Assembly (NCBI GenBank): GCA_963853835.1 | Contig: OY970832.1 | Location: forward strand, 27,336,208-27,400,207 | Source of the DNA: Calendula officinalis | Taxonomy: Eukaryota > Streptophyta > Magnoliopsida > Asterales > Asteraceae | DNA: 64,000 nucleotides | Direction of reading: 5' to 3' | Part shown: positions 11,230-22,870 of the stretch, piece by piece | How positions within the stretch are numbered: the stretch's first letter is position 1 | Layout: each line of letters begins with the position of its first letter | Made by a program: the position numbers and the translations under genes | The notes under the pieces: generated by a model | The model's database searches: none | What the model saw: the letters and a program-made list of their open reading frames with translations, nothing else | What the model was told of the DNA's origin: nothing

Positions 11230-12160
11230 ACGTGATTATTGACACTGCTATTCTTCATTTTCAAATATTTTTCTCCAATACTCTTGGATTAAATCAATTT
11301 GTTCCTGGTTCCTACATGAGTACTCCATGTTTCTGGTTCTTCATCCGATCTTGGCTCTCGAATTCCACCGACACACAATTCCTCTCTCCGTTTCCAAAAC
11401 GCACCTATTCAGCTTTATCATGAGGACCCTTGTCATGATCCTCATGAGGGGGAGAAAAAGAGCAAGAAATAGTTTAAATATCGGATGTATAACTGAACAA
11501 CATCAAAAAGAACCACAAACATCCCATCAAAGAAGAATATTCATAACTCATGTACTCAAATCAAATGCAAAATCAGAAATTGTGTATATTATGTGATCAA
11601 GAAAAAGAGAAAATGATAATCAGCGTACTACACAGAAAAACAAGTGAAGAAGAACAAAACCGAATCATCAACATAATTCTCTCTCAAAACCTCAACCATT
11701 CAAATTCAAATTTTAACCGTACAAATACATACAAAACATTCACATGTATTCAAGACTTAACTGTACAAATCATTCTTACATATACAAACACACACACCTA
11801 AAAACGTAAACTTTCAAATCATTCTTTTTAAATCCAAAACATCATTATCATATCCTCACAAAAACCTCTATCACAAAATCTCCAATTTCTAAAAATCCCA
11901 GGCAAATCCTAACCAAACTGATTTTCCATTTCCAGAACTGTCAAATCCTTAGTAAACCAGTTTTAGGAATTTCTTACACCAACAAATTTAACGATACAAA
12001 ATTATTTCCATTGAGTGTTTGAAATCTCAATTTCTTCTAATGCTAATCAGATGTAAACATTGAAGAGAAAAACATTTTAGAGCACATCTGAGCGTAAACG
12101 AATTTCATAACGGAGCAAAAGAAGAAATTGAAGAAGGAAGACTGGGATGAAGTGATAAAG
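11230..12160 (+). other. Copia 3' non-coding region without recognised genes
   Basis: This stretch between the hairpin array and the terminal polypurine tract is AT-rich and holds only short overlapping frames (11232-11801) that lack any recognisable motif. A palindromic TCATGATCCTCATGA-like segment sits at 11427-11447, just before a GAGGGGGAG purine motif. I see nothing else. Confidence 0.5.
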
Positions 12161-12162
12161 CT

Positions 12163-12177
12163 CAAAAAGGGGGAGAT
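12163..12177 (+). other. Terminal polypurine tract of the plus-strand copia element
   Basis: AAAAAGGGGGAGAT directly precedes the LTR start TGTTAGGACTAG. The same junction, reversed, occurs at 28305-28320 in the minus-strand relative. That pins the LTR start and shows both belong to one family. Confidence 0.85.
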
Positions 12178-12600
12178 TGTTAGGACTAGTTTTGAGCTTA
12201 AATGATGTAATTAGGCTTAATTAGACTAGTTTAAGTGTGTTTAGAGGTTAGGGTATAAATACCCCTTGTGATGACTAATGATGTAAGCTTTCCTCACAAT
12301 TGTTGAATTACTATTTTGAAAGCTTTCCCTCCATCTTCATCTCTCTCTCAAGAACACACACTTAATTCTTCAATTCTTCTCAAATCACCATGAATTAGCT
12401 TCATTTCAATCTCATTAGAACTCTCAGAAGCCTTTTGATCAATTAAACTAAACTAGTCTAATGTTCTTGATCCTAGGGTTCTTTACAATTTTCAAAATTT
12501 CTAGGGTTTTTCTAGAATCCTTTTGACCAATTAAACAAGACTAGTTTAATATTCTTGGTCCTAGGGTTCTTACCCTTTTCGAAAATACAAGGAGAAGAAG
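12178..12600 (+). mobile_element. 3' LTR (truncated) of the Sirevirus-like element
   Basis: Starts TGTTAGGACTAGTTTTGAGC after the polypurine tract and has a TATA box (TATAAATA, 12254-12261). It matches the first few hundred bases of the minus-strand LTR at 27150-28306 but is cut short where the next element's leader begins. The right boundary is approximate. CTAGGGTTCTT-like words are repeated at 12473 and 12560. Confidence 0.65.
12254..12261 (+). promoter_or_regulatory. TATA box in the copia LTR
   Basis: TATAAATA lies about 75 bases inside the LTR and is conserved in the opposite-strand copy at 28222-28229. It is the likely LTR promoter element. Confidence 0.5.
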
Positions 12601-12676
12601 AAGAAGTTGGAACAAAAAAAACTTAATAAAAATTAAACAAACAAACTTTGTTAATCTAGTTTAGATCTCTAAACCA

Positions 12677-12690
12677 CCGCTCTGATACCA
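12677..12690 (-). other. Primer binding site, tRNA-Met type, of a minus-strand copia-type element
   Basis: On the minus strand TGGTATCAGAGCGG follows the LTR end CCTTCA with one spacer base. It marks 12692 as the inner LTR edge. The leader sequence of that element continues left to about 12600 before meeting the truncated Sirevirus-like LTR. Confidence 0.8.
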
Positions 12691-12691
12691 C

Positions 12692-13853
12692 TGAAGGGTT
12701 TCACTATCACTGATTGACCACTTGGGTCAACCTCCTAGATCACTTGGTTCGAACCATACTGACCAAGAACATGAACTTGTTCTTGACCGGTTAGACCATC
12801 TAGCTAATTTAATCCCTAATGCAAAACTGAGATTAAACTTAATCCTTAAACCCTAAAGGATTGGGATCTTGGAAATCTAGATTAGATTAACATAAGAAAC
12901 CTTGTACGAAAAACCCGAACACACACACACACACACTTGTGTGTGTTCGTCGACCAACACCAAGAGCCCTAGGGTTCTTGGTCGAATTCGTCTAAGAGGG
13001 GAGAAGGGAGAAAAGGGTTTTCTCAAAACATACCTTGTTGTTTGCTTAAGATAGATCCACTGATGATGAACAAATCGAGCGATCTTCTTCTAGTTGATCT
13101 AAGCAATGAACTTGATCTTCGAATCTTCAAGACTTGAAGAACACGAAGAACACGAAGAACGAAGAACAAAGAACGAAGAACACCAAGAACTTGGTGATGC
13201 TCTTAGTTCGGCCGAAACTTGGGGAGGCAACCCTAGGGTTTCGGCTCTAAGGTGTAAGGGAAACAAGGGAACCCCAAGCCTTCTATTTATAATAGAAGGA
13301 CTTTCACTTAGGGCCCTTCTAGTTTAATTAAGTTTAATACTTAATTAAACTTTATCCTTTTACACTTTAAACCCTTGTAGTTTAACTTAGTTATTATTGT
13401 TACACTTAATTATTAAATGTCTAGTATTATACACCTAATATATTTCGTGTATATATAAATATATATACGAAATATATACTTTGTATTAATACTTTTAATA
13501 ATCAATTATATAATAACCTTTATATAATTTCTACAATAATATTATCCAATTACTATATGATTTAATAGCTTTAAATCATATCATGGATAATCTATAATTA
13601 ACACATTGTATATTTACTCAACTAGTAAATGTACAAATACTTGTATTAATTAGTTAGTTAAACAAATCTAGTAATAAGTCAAACTTGACATAATACTTAA
13701 CTTGATTCATAATGACTATTATGAATCACTCCTCTTCGTAGTATCATTGCTTATCTTGCTCGTATTACATGCACTCACCGGTGTGACCCTTAAGTGTTTC
13801 GTAGGCATGGATGTATCATCATAGGTTGACTAACTGTGCACATAAATCCTTCA
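12692..13853 (-). mobile_element. LTR of a copia-type element, minus strand
   Basis: On the minus strand it starts TGAAGGATTT and ends AACCCTTCA, so its ends form the short inverted repeat TGAAGG/CCTTCA, and a primer site follows. The same family is present in opposite orientation at 14301-15363. Inside is an AT palindrome (ATATATTTCGTG with CACGAAATATAT-like partner, near 13440-13480) and a second one around 13708-13730 (ATTCATAAT/ATTATGAAT). A short frame at 13106-13327 is not a gene. Confidence 0.75.
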
Positions 13854-14300
13854 CAGAGGAAGTTGTATTTCGAATCGAAATATAACAAGATGGTAATTGC
13901 GCCTCCTTTTTAGGAAAGATATTTATGGGTCCCTTGACATGATAGAAAATTGGTAAAGTGCATGGCAATGCCCAAATGAACTGATTTGTTCTCTGTCATT
14001 TATCACAACAGTTTAAATCAAGAAGTCAAGAAATGATTTCGAATACAGGAGTTGATACTTTCTACCATGCTCGTATTCGTTTATCACAAATATCGTGTTG
14101 CAAGGGATAAATCTAACACGTTACGCAGGAAGTAAAGACGGAGTGTTCTTTACTAGGCAACGCTAATAAAAGAGTTTCTCAAAAACTATACCTGGGTTAC
14201 AAAGTTGTTTCTATGGGGTTGGTTACCTGCATGCTTATCTAGACGGCCACTGCAGCCAGTGTCATCTAGCTAAGGTTACGAACTTACACAAGCGGGATTC
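13854..14300. other. Interval between two head-to-head LTRs
   Basis: No open frame and no match I recognise. The last bases, ACAAGCGGGATTC, look like a decayed polypurine tract in front of the right-hand LTR, so this is probably 3' internal sequence of that element. Confidence 0.35.
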
Positions 14301-15363
14301 TGTTGGAATTATGTGCACAGTTGCTCAACCTATGGTGATACGTCCATGCCTACAAAACACATAAGGGTCACACCGGTGCGTGCATGTAATACGAGTAAGA
14401 TATGTAATGATACTTGGAAGAGGAATGATTCATAATACTCATTATGAATTAGTTAAGTATTAAGTTAAGTTTAAGTTACTACTAGATTAGTTTAACTAAC
14501 TAATTAATACAAGTATTTGTACATTTATTGGTTGAGTACATATACAATGTGTTAATTATAGATTATCCATAATATGATTTAAATCAATTAAATCATATAG
14601 TGTTTGGATAATATTATTGTCTAAGTTATATAAAGTTTATTATATAATTAATTATTAAAAGTATAAAATACAAAGTATATATTTCGTGTATATAATATAC
14701 GAAATATATAAGTGTATTAATACTAGACATTTAATAGTTACGTGCAACAATAATAACTAGTTAAACTATGAGGGATGAAAACGTAAAAAGGAAAGTTTAA
14801 TTAAAGAATTAATCTTAATTAAACTAGATGGTCCTAAAGTGCAACTTATTTATCTATAAATAAGAGGCTTATGGTAACCCTAATTCCCTCTTGGTTGCCA
14901 CGAAAATCCGCCCCCCCCTCTCCTTGTTTCGGCCGAACCCCAACACAAGAACACAAGCTTTGTGTTATTCGTGTTGTTCAAGTCTTTGAAGATCAAGATC
15001 ATTACAAGGATCAACTAGAAGATCACTCGTCGTGTTCATCATTAGTGGACTTACTTAAGGAATATTAAGGTATGATTTGGAAAACCCTTTTCGTTCGTTC
15101 GTTCTTCGTGTTCTTGGTTGATGGTCGACGAACACACACAAGTATGTGTGTGTGTTCGAGTTTTTCGTACAAGGTTTCTTGCTTGTTAATCTAGTCTATA
15201 TTTCCAACATCCTCAATCCTTTAGGGTTTAAGGATTAAGTTTAATATCATTTCCGCTTTAGGGATTAAACTAGCTAGTTGGTTTAACCGGAAAGAACAAG
15301 TTCATGTTTTTGTCAGTAAGGTTCGAACCAAGTGACAAGGAGGTTGACCCAAGTGGTTGATAA
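14301..15363 (+). mobile_element. LTR of the same copia-type family, plus strand
   Basis: Starts TGTTGGAATTATGTGCACAG and runs, as a diverged inverted copy of 12692-13853, to AAGTGGTTGATAAG. The last two dozen bases and the primer site are missing, and gypsy gag sequence begins directly after. It shares the CGAACACACACA repeat, the TTTCGTGTATATAATATACG palindrome and the GGTCACACCGGTG segment with the minus copy. Confidence 0.7.
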
Positions 15364-15716
15364 GTTACATTGGAGGTCATACTTACCGAAACTGCAAATC
15401 CAACATCCATCCCAAAACCCCTCTGTGCTTCGAGTGTGGCGATCCTAATCATTACCGTAATCGTTGTCCCAAGATCAACCGCGATCGTGATGGTTATCGC
15501 GACAACAAAAATAATAACCGCAACAACAATCGTAACAGCAATAATAACAACAATGATCGTCAAGCTGCACGTGGTAGAGCTTTCGTCATTGGTGCTCAAG
15601 AAGCTCGTGAAGATCCAAATACCGTTACCGGTACGTTCATCGTAAACAATCATTTCGCTTCTATATTATTCGACTCAGGTGCCGACTTGAGTTTCCATCC
15701 ATCGATTTTAGCTTGA
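15364..15716 (+). pseudogene. Ty3/gypsy gag zinc knuckle and protease fragment
   Basis: The frame carries a CCHC knuckle (C-F-E-C-G-D-P-N-H-Y-x-x-x-C, bases 15426-15467), an Asn/Arg-rich linker, then the aspartic protease centre FDSGADLSF near 15668. The frame stops at 15714. A local duplication (57-base period, starting at 15684 and 15741) causes the break. The gag N-terminal domain is absent because the element is fused to a foreign LTR at about 15363. Confidence 0.85.
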
Positions 15717-18700
15717 CCCAGAATGTTTAGAAATAAACTCGACTTGAGTTTCGTGTCCATCGATTTTAGCAAGTATTTAGACATTGACCCAGAAAGTTTA
15801 GAAATAAACTATGAGATTGAGTTGGCTGACGGCAAGTTAATTAGATCTAGTGAAGTCTACATGAAATTGTGTGTTAGATCTAGACAATCATCTATTTGCA
15901 ATTGACCTCATACCAGTAGAAATAGGTAGCTTTGATATAGTCGTCGGTATGGACTAGCTATCTAAGAATCATGCAGAAATTATAGGCTACTCTAAACAAA
16001 TTCAAATCCCATTACCAAACAAAGAAACATTATTAATTTGTGATGAACAAAGAAATAACAATATCAAAATCATAAGTTCTCTGAAAGCCCAAAAATATCT
16101 TCGTAAGGGATATCAATCGTTCCTTGCTCATGTCATTGATAAATCATCCAAAGATCGTAAGATCGAGGATATCCCCATCGTTCGTGATTTTCCTGGTGTG
16201 TTTCCTTATGAACTACCTGGACTACCTCCTCCAAGACAAGTCGAATTTCGTATTGATCTAGTCCCTGGTGCCGCACCTATTGCTCGTGCACCTTATCGTC
16301 TTGCACCTTCAGAAATGCAAGAACTTTCTTCTCAATTTCAAGAACTTCTTAACCTTGGTTTCATTCAACCGAGTTTCTCGCCCTGGGGAGCTCCGGTACT
16401 TTTCGTCAAGAAGAAGGATGGCTCGATGAGGATGTGCATCGACCATCGTGAGCTAAACAAAGTAACCATAAAGAATCGTTACCCTCTTCCTCGTATTGAT
16501 GATCTCTACAACCAACTCGAAGGATCCAGTTTCTACTCCATGATTGATCTTCGTTCAGGTTATCACCAATTGAAGGTACGTGATGAGGATGTACCCAAGA
16601 CCGCATTCCAAACTCGCTATGGTCGTTACGATTTCCTTGTAATGCCATTTGGTGTGACCAATGCACCATCAGTGTTCATGGAACTCATGAAATAGAGTGT
16701 GCAAGCAATATTTCGACAAATTTTTCATCGTATTCATAGATGATATTCTCATATATTCTCGAACCAAAGCTGATCATGAAGAACATTTGAAGATTATACT
16801 CGAGCTGCTGGAGAAGGAGAAGTTGTACGCCAAGTTGTCCAAGTGCAAGTTTTGGTTGCGTGAAGTTCTATTTCTAGGGCATGTCATTAATGAAGAAGGT
16901 ATCCATGTTGATCCCGCAAAGATAAAAGCAATCAAGAACTGGGAAGCTCCAAAGACCCCAATAGAAATTAGACAATTTCTTGGTCTTGCTGGCTACTATA
17001 GGAGATTCATCGAGAATTTCTCCAAGATAGCTAAGGATTTAACGGTGTTAACACAAAAAGATAAGAAATTCGTCTCGGGCGAAAAGCAAGAATCGGCCTT
17101 CCAAACACTGAAAACCAAGTTATATTCCGCGCCAAGCCTTTCTCTTCCCGAAGGGACCGAAAATTTCGTGGTCTACTGTGATGCTTCGCATCTAGGGCTG
17201 GGCTGTGTATTGATGCAAAACAACAAAGTGATCGCCTATGACTCTCGACAACTAAAGATTCACGAGAAGAACTATACCACTCATGATCTTGAGCTTGGTG
17301 CTGTGGTTTTCGCATTGAATATTTGGAGACATTACCTCTATGGTACAAAGTGCACTATACTCACCGATCACAAGAGTTTACAACATATTTTGGATCAGAA
17401 AGAACTCAACATGAGACAACAAAGATGGGTGGAATTGATGAATGACTACGACTACGAAATAAAGTATCATCCTGGTAAAGCCAATGTTGTGGCTGATGCC
17501 TTAAGTCGGAAGGAGCAACCTAAACCTCGTCGTGTTCGAGCCCTACCTATTTCCATCCAAGCCAACCTTTCCTCACAAGTTCATTCCCTCCAAGTTGAAG
17601 CATTGAAGATCGAGAACGTGGAGAATGAATCTTTACGTGGCATGGAGAAGCAGTTAGAACCAAAATCTGATGGAACTCTTTACTTTATGGATTGCATATG
17701 GGTTCCAAACCATGGTGATATTCGTACCAAGATCCTTGATGAAGCTCATAAATCAAACTATTCTATTCATCTCGGTGCTGACAAGATGTCCAAAGACATC
17801 AAGGAGTTATATTGGTGGCTTAACATGAAGAAGGAGATTGCTATCTACGTCAGCAAATGTTTGACTTGTTCAAAGGTGAAAGCAGAATATCAGAATCCAT
17901 GCGTTCTACTACAGCAAACAGAGATCCCTGAGTGGAAGTGGGATCAAATCTATATGGACTTGATAACCAAATTGCCTCGTACTCCTAGTGGTCATGATAA
18001 AATTTGGGTAATTGTTGACCAATTGACCAAGTTCGCAGATTTCATTCCGATCAAAGAGACTGACCAAATGAAAAAGCTTACAAGAATCTACTTGAAAGAA
18101 GTCGTATCTCAACATGGAGTGCCTATATCCATCATATCGGATCGTGATAGTCGATTTACATCTCGTTTTTAGCAAGCGTTGCAAAAATCACTCGGTACTC
18201 GCCTCGATTTGAGTACTGCTTATCTTCCTCAAACAGATGGTCAAAGGGAAAGAACTATTCAAACCCGTGAAGACATGCTAAGAGCCTGTGTCATTTACTT
18301 CGGTGGAAGTTGGGATTCTCATCTCCCCTTTGCCGAGTTTTCGTAAAACAACAGCTATCATACAAGTATTCAAGCAGCGCCATTCGAAGCCCTCTATGGA
18401 AGAAAGTGTCGCTCGCCACTTTGTTTGCTTGAAGTGGGAGATAGACAATTCACTGGTCCGGAAATACTACAAGAAACAACAGGCAAGATCTTCCGAATCA
18501 AAGATCGCATCAAAGCTGCGAGAGACCGTCAAAAGAACTATGATGATAATCATCGAAAGTCGTTAGAGTTTGCAGTGGGTGATCATGTTCTACTCAAGGT
18601 CGCACCTTGGAAATGTGTTATCCGTTTTGGCAAGAGAGGAAAGCTAATTCCTCGATATGTTGGACCTTTTGAAGTTATTGAGAGAATTGGTGCTGTCGCA

Positions 18701-18874
18701 TATCGTCTTCGTCTACCTACGTAACTCAGCAACATCCACAACACATTCCACGTTTCTAACCTCAAGAAATGTGTCCATGATCCATCGCTCATTGTTCCTG
18801 CCGAGGAAATCACAATCGACGACCGTCTACACTTCACTGAAGAACCTATTGAAATATCAAACTGGAAAGAATAG
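15717..18874 (+). pseudogene. Ty3/gypsy pol: protease tail, reverse transcriptase, RNase H, integrase (broken)
   Basis: Domains follow in the order of Ty3/gypsy. The protease tail holds VVGMD then a stop at 15955. Reverse transcriptase (16198-16900) has KKKDGSMRMCIDHRELNK, MIDLRSGYHQL and FIDDIL; a one-base insertion after MELM near 16686-16695 splits it. RNase H (about 17160-17510) has VVYCDAS, TTHDLEL and VVADALSRKE. Integrase has the zinc segment (H near 17770, CLTC at 17857), then MDL, SDRDS and QTDGQRERTIQ for the D, D and E residues. Further stops fall at 18170, 18344, 18722 and 18872. The chromodomain end is missing. Several lesions mean a long-dead copy. Confidence 0.92.
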
Positions 18875-18915
18875 AAGTTGAGGAGAAGCAAGATCAAACT
18901 CGTCAAGCTCATGCG

Positions 18916-20461
18916 TTGACTGAGTTGACCAAATCATTGACTATTTGACCTGTTGACTCGTAAGCTAAATCGGGACAAGGCTTGAACATGGCCCAAACCG
19001 ATCAAACCCTAGAATCGGCCCAAACCGTGAACCTTATTTGGGCCGAGCCCAACTCTTTTTGGCCCAAAGAAGTCCCGAAAGCCGAATGGGTCGAGGCCCG
19101 TACTCGGTCCATGGCAAGCCCAAACCGAAGCCCAAACTATTCGGCCCATAGCCCAATATCGGCCAATGTGGCCCATTTCAAAGCCCATTCGGCCCATTTC
19201 TAAGCCCAACTCATTTCATTTGACCCATTTAGTCGAACCAAGCGCAATAAGCCCATTATGGAGGGCCTTGGACCATGTTTCGGCCCGTTAGACAAATCTA
19301 GGCCCAATAACCCAAAATTGTTACAGAGTTGCTAAACATAAATGTTTTCAATAAACCAAACTCTTTTTATAAACAAACATACAATGCAAACAATATCAAA
19401 CACACAAACAATACAATTTTAGTCACCTGTGCGTGATAGCTTAGACTAATTAGGAATCTTTGCGTTTAGGCGCTAGGAATCTCTAAGGAACCATTAGTGA
19501 CGTTTTGTGATCTAAGCTAAGCATCAGGTGAGTCCACATTCCCTTTTACTCTTTTTACTGCTTTTATAAATTATGGCGTGCAAAACATAATATGCTACAT
19601 ACTTTTACTGTTTTATATTATGACTGTACAACAACATCATCATCATTTCATTTTCATTTTGGCATGACAAACAATTCATTATACCGTACTAAGTTCCAAC
19701 TTTCATTAAGTAGAGTACCTACACCCTGGATATACGAATAGTACTATTGGCCAATACTCAGCCGCATACACGCCTACATTTTTTTATCATTACTTGGTTT
19801 ATCCAAGACGTATTATCCATGACCTTAAAACACACACATGGGAGTTGCAGTTTTGATTGTGGACTTATGGAGATGGGTACAATACCTCAACGGGAGTAGC
19901 TACCTGTTGGGAATAATAGTCATATAATGTCAAACTTATCATAAACCGTTTACACAAACAATTTTACATCAAACATTTAGATTGTAGTTCATCTACAATT
20001 CCCTTACATTTTGTTTTGGTTTATCAATCTTTGTATATAATCACATTACTTTCAAACAGTCATAAAACATTTTAGTTACTCATGGTAGCAAATACAAACA
20101 TTTTACATACATTTTACTTAACCCTGTGGATTCACTCAACAATTTAGTTGACCTTTTTAAGTTTGTTTTTCAGGTAATCTAGAGACTCAGTGAGCAATGG
20201 GGATGTGAGCAGTGATTGTTTATGGCCATGAACTATCTTTTCTCTTTAGTTTTCAAACAATCTTTTCATTTCAAAACTTACTATTTTTGGAAACTTTCTA
20301 TTTTTAGAAAATTTCTATCTTTAGCAATGAAACTTACTTTACATTTTATTATGTGGTTGTTTGATTACTATATCACTTGCTTTTATAACATGAACGTTAC
20401 ATCTCTGTTCTTCCGCAAAACATTTTAATGACGTAAAACTCATTTTTGGCGGGGTGTGACA
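18916..20461 (+). mobile_element. 3' LTR (5'-truncated) of the gypsy element
   Basis: Ends GGCGGGGTGTGACA at 20461. This is homologous, in reverse orientation, to one end of the solo LTR at 40524-43347, which shares GCGCCTAAACGC, the GTGGACTCACCTG block and the GGCCCA-rich stretch. A GGGTGTGACA end is typical of gypsy LTR 3' ends, so the LTR reads in the same direction as the pol remnant before it. Only about 1.5 kb of the 2.8 kb family length is present. Bases 18980-19300 are dense in GGCCCA. It abuts the carboxylesterase array. Confidence 0.65.
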
Positions 20462-20888
20462 CGGTATTAATTAGTCCCTCATTAAAGATGAACTAATAAA
20501 ATAAAACAATGTGGGTAACTAACATTGCTATTTTAAAATAAAATTTATCACCCGTAAAATACAAATTTATTTTGGAAGGTGTCATAATCGAATTTATTTA
20601 TTGATTTACAAGAATTTGTTAATATTCATAAGAACTAAGCATAATATGAAATTACTTTTATAAGTTTATTTGTATGCGAGGTATCTATAATAGCAAGGTG
20701 TAATTAGCGAGGTGTCAAAAAACATTGGTCAAATTTTATCACTCGTAAAATATAAATTTATTTACGTTATTTTATATTTGACTGCAAATCGAATATGTGC
20801 TGAAAATCACCTATTGTTAAAATAAAATTGGTCAAATTCTAAACAATATATATTACGAATTTTATTTTTTTATTTCTATAATTAGGTT
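20462..20888. repeat. Unit 1 spacer (partial B subrepeat)
   Basis: Starts CGGTATTAATTAGTCCC, which corresponds to about 50570 in unit 6. The retrotransposon LTR therefore sits inside the spacer and marks the left edge of the array in this window. No coding potential. Confidence 0.75.
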
Positions 20889-21135
20889 TCAACATTATAT
20901 TAGGAAATTTTGGGTCCTGCATTTTAATTTTGGTTATCTGAAATACACCCCTCAAGTTAGCTTTCCTATGACTATTAACAAAAGCCAAGGTCAGACATTG
21001 TCGCAACTTCGTTTGTTTCTTCAAAACCCATTATTTTCAAATGAGATTGTATGTCGCTCTCTCAAGAGTTAAGAGCAAGAAATGATTGAAGGTTATTTGT
21101 TGACACAAAGATGACAATTACACTAACTCAACAAC
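20889..21135 (+). pseudogene. Helitron helicase fragment H2, unit 1
   Basis: Encodes a diverged form of the PIF1-like helicase C-terminal block, with MTINKSQGQTLSQL at its centre (strand-exchange motif of Helitron Rep/Hel proteins) and an R-L-Y-V-x-x-S-R-V-K-S motif in a shifted frame. The frame break between the two halves is shared with the other H2 copies. It is non-functional. Confidence 0.7.
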
Positions 21136-21421
21136 AAATATCGTTTACAAAGAAGTTTTATTTCGTCTCCAAATTTTTCTTATACCATTTATTCATGTAT
21201 CAAAAGTTGTTTATCATCATTTCAATTATAGATTGTTATATTATTTGAACATTATCACTATTTTGTTATTTTCCTATATATCTTTTGAAGCAGGCATGCG
21301 CATTCCGGCAGGTTTTGAAGCGAGTTGTTCTATATATAGGTGATAGATAGGTGTTATATTTTCACACACACACCTATATCTCATCCATAAAATTACTTTG
21401 ATTTTATTTGTATCTCGATTC

Positions 21422-22527
21422 ATGTCAATGCAGGCAGCCGCAAAACAGTCACTCTCCTTACCATGGAAAACACGCATTACTCTTTCCGTTCTCACCACCT
21501 TCACCACCGCATGTTTCCAGAAAAACGGCACCGTCAACCGTCATCTTCTTAATTTAATCTCCTTCCGGATCCCGGCGACATCCACATCCGTTAATGGCGT
21601 TGCGTCACACGATGTCGTAGTAGATCAGGCACGGAACCTCTGGTTCAGAGTCTTTGTAACTACGCAACACGCCGGTGATGATCTGTCGGTGATTGTGTTC
21701 TTTCACCGGCGGCGGATTCATCTACCTCTCTCCGGACGCCCGAGCCTACGACGCCGTGTGCCGTCGATTCGCCAGAAACTCACCGGCGGTTGTTGTTTCT
21801 GTTAATTATAGGCTCAACATCATGATTGCTTCGATGTACTGAAGTTTGTTAACGATGAAGAAAATAGATCTAAATCGTTGCCGGAGAGTGCGAACCTGTT
21901 TCGGTGCTTCCTCGCCGGAGATAGCGCTGGTGGAAACCTAGCACATCATGTTGCTCAAAGAGCAAGTGAAATCAACTTCACGAGACGTAAATATGATCGA
22001 TTATTGATAATTTTTAGTTTTTATACCGCTATCTTTTTTTTAACTTTCTACAAAACAATACATCAATTATTACAAAAATATACATCATGTTTGAAGGTAA
22101 TCGGAGTAGTGGCAATTCAGCCTTTCTTCGGCGGAGAGGGGCGGACCGAATCTGAGTTACGGCTTGAAGGAGTACCGCTCGTTTCAAAAAAGCGAACAGA
22201 TTGGATGTTGAAAGCATTTTTTCCACAAGGAAGTATTGAATTGTGACCACCCAATTATCAACGTTAGCGGCCCAAAGGCCATTGACCTGTCAAAAATAGA
22301 GTTCCCGCCAACAATGGTGGTTTTTGGCGGTTTTGATACTCTATACGACTGGCAAAAAAAGGTATTACGAGTGGCTACTAAGGTTGGGGAAAGAAGTGTA
22401 CTTGTTTAGGTACCCGAACATGTGCCATGCTTTCTATATCTTCCCGGAATTGCCCGAATCTACACAGCTTATTGGGCGGGTGAAGGAGTTTATTCGTAAA
22501 GTATCGAGTATTGTTAGCACTTCATAG
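21422..22527 (+). pseudogene. Carboxylesterase pseudogene CXE-1
   Basis: Same two-exon structure as the intact copy at 47192. Start is MSMQAAAKQS. Lesions: a one-base insertion at the HGGG site (near 21703), a 25-base deletion at about 21812 that removes the LAPEHRYP segment, loss of the intron donor GT (near 21988), loss of bases near 22231 that shifts exon 2, and an extra A near 22358. GDSAG and CHAF can still be read. The +1 and -25 changes cancel in length but leave about 35 codons out of frame. Exon 2 begins near 22097. Confidence 0.9.
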
Positions 22528-22734
22528 ATAAGTTAATACCTTGGTTAATTAGTAACTACTTTAATTAATCATGCATAACTGTGGTATCCTGTGTATTAAT
22601 ATACATTAAGGTATCTGGTCACAAATCTATTTGTGGGGTTTGTACGAATGTTGTGTTTGAACTTAGTAGTATCTATTTGTGTGATAATAAAGAAGCACTA
22701 AGTTTTATATTAAAGGTAAGGTCACATCAGGTGC
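22528..22734. other. 3' flank of CXE-1
   Basis: Holds the shared post-gene sequence (GGTATCTGGTCACAAATC, then AATAAAG as a possible poly(A) signal). About 230 bases found after other copies are missing here, so helicase fragment H1 comes earlier. Confidence 0.6.
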
Positions 22735-22870
22735 GAAATTTGGTACAATTTGGACTATTTCGCGTATGTTCCTTATTCCTTCGGACAACAAAATGTCTTT
22801 CTAATTTAAAAGAAGACAGTTTCCTATACAATTATGTTTTGTCATACTATCAATAAACTGATAATAAATT
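22735..22870 (+). pseudogene. Helitron helicase fragment H1, unit 2
   Basis: Diverged copy of the helicase block with the pattern I-P-R-M-F-L-I-P-S-D ... F-K-R-R-Q-F-P best seen at 52913. Here it is frame-broken. It lies just downstream of CXE-1 and upstream of the spacer. Confidence 0.6.

Noticed and set aside
13106..13327. Glu/Arg-rich 73-codon frame
   Set aside because: It arises from a GAAGAACAC repeat inside an LTR and is not kept in the inverted LTR copy.
15270..15653. Hydrophobic 127-codon frame on the minus strand
   Set aside because: It is the antisense shadow of the gypsy gag zinc knuckle and Asn-rich linker.
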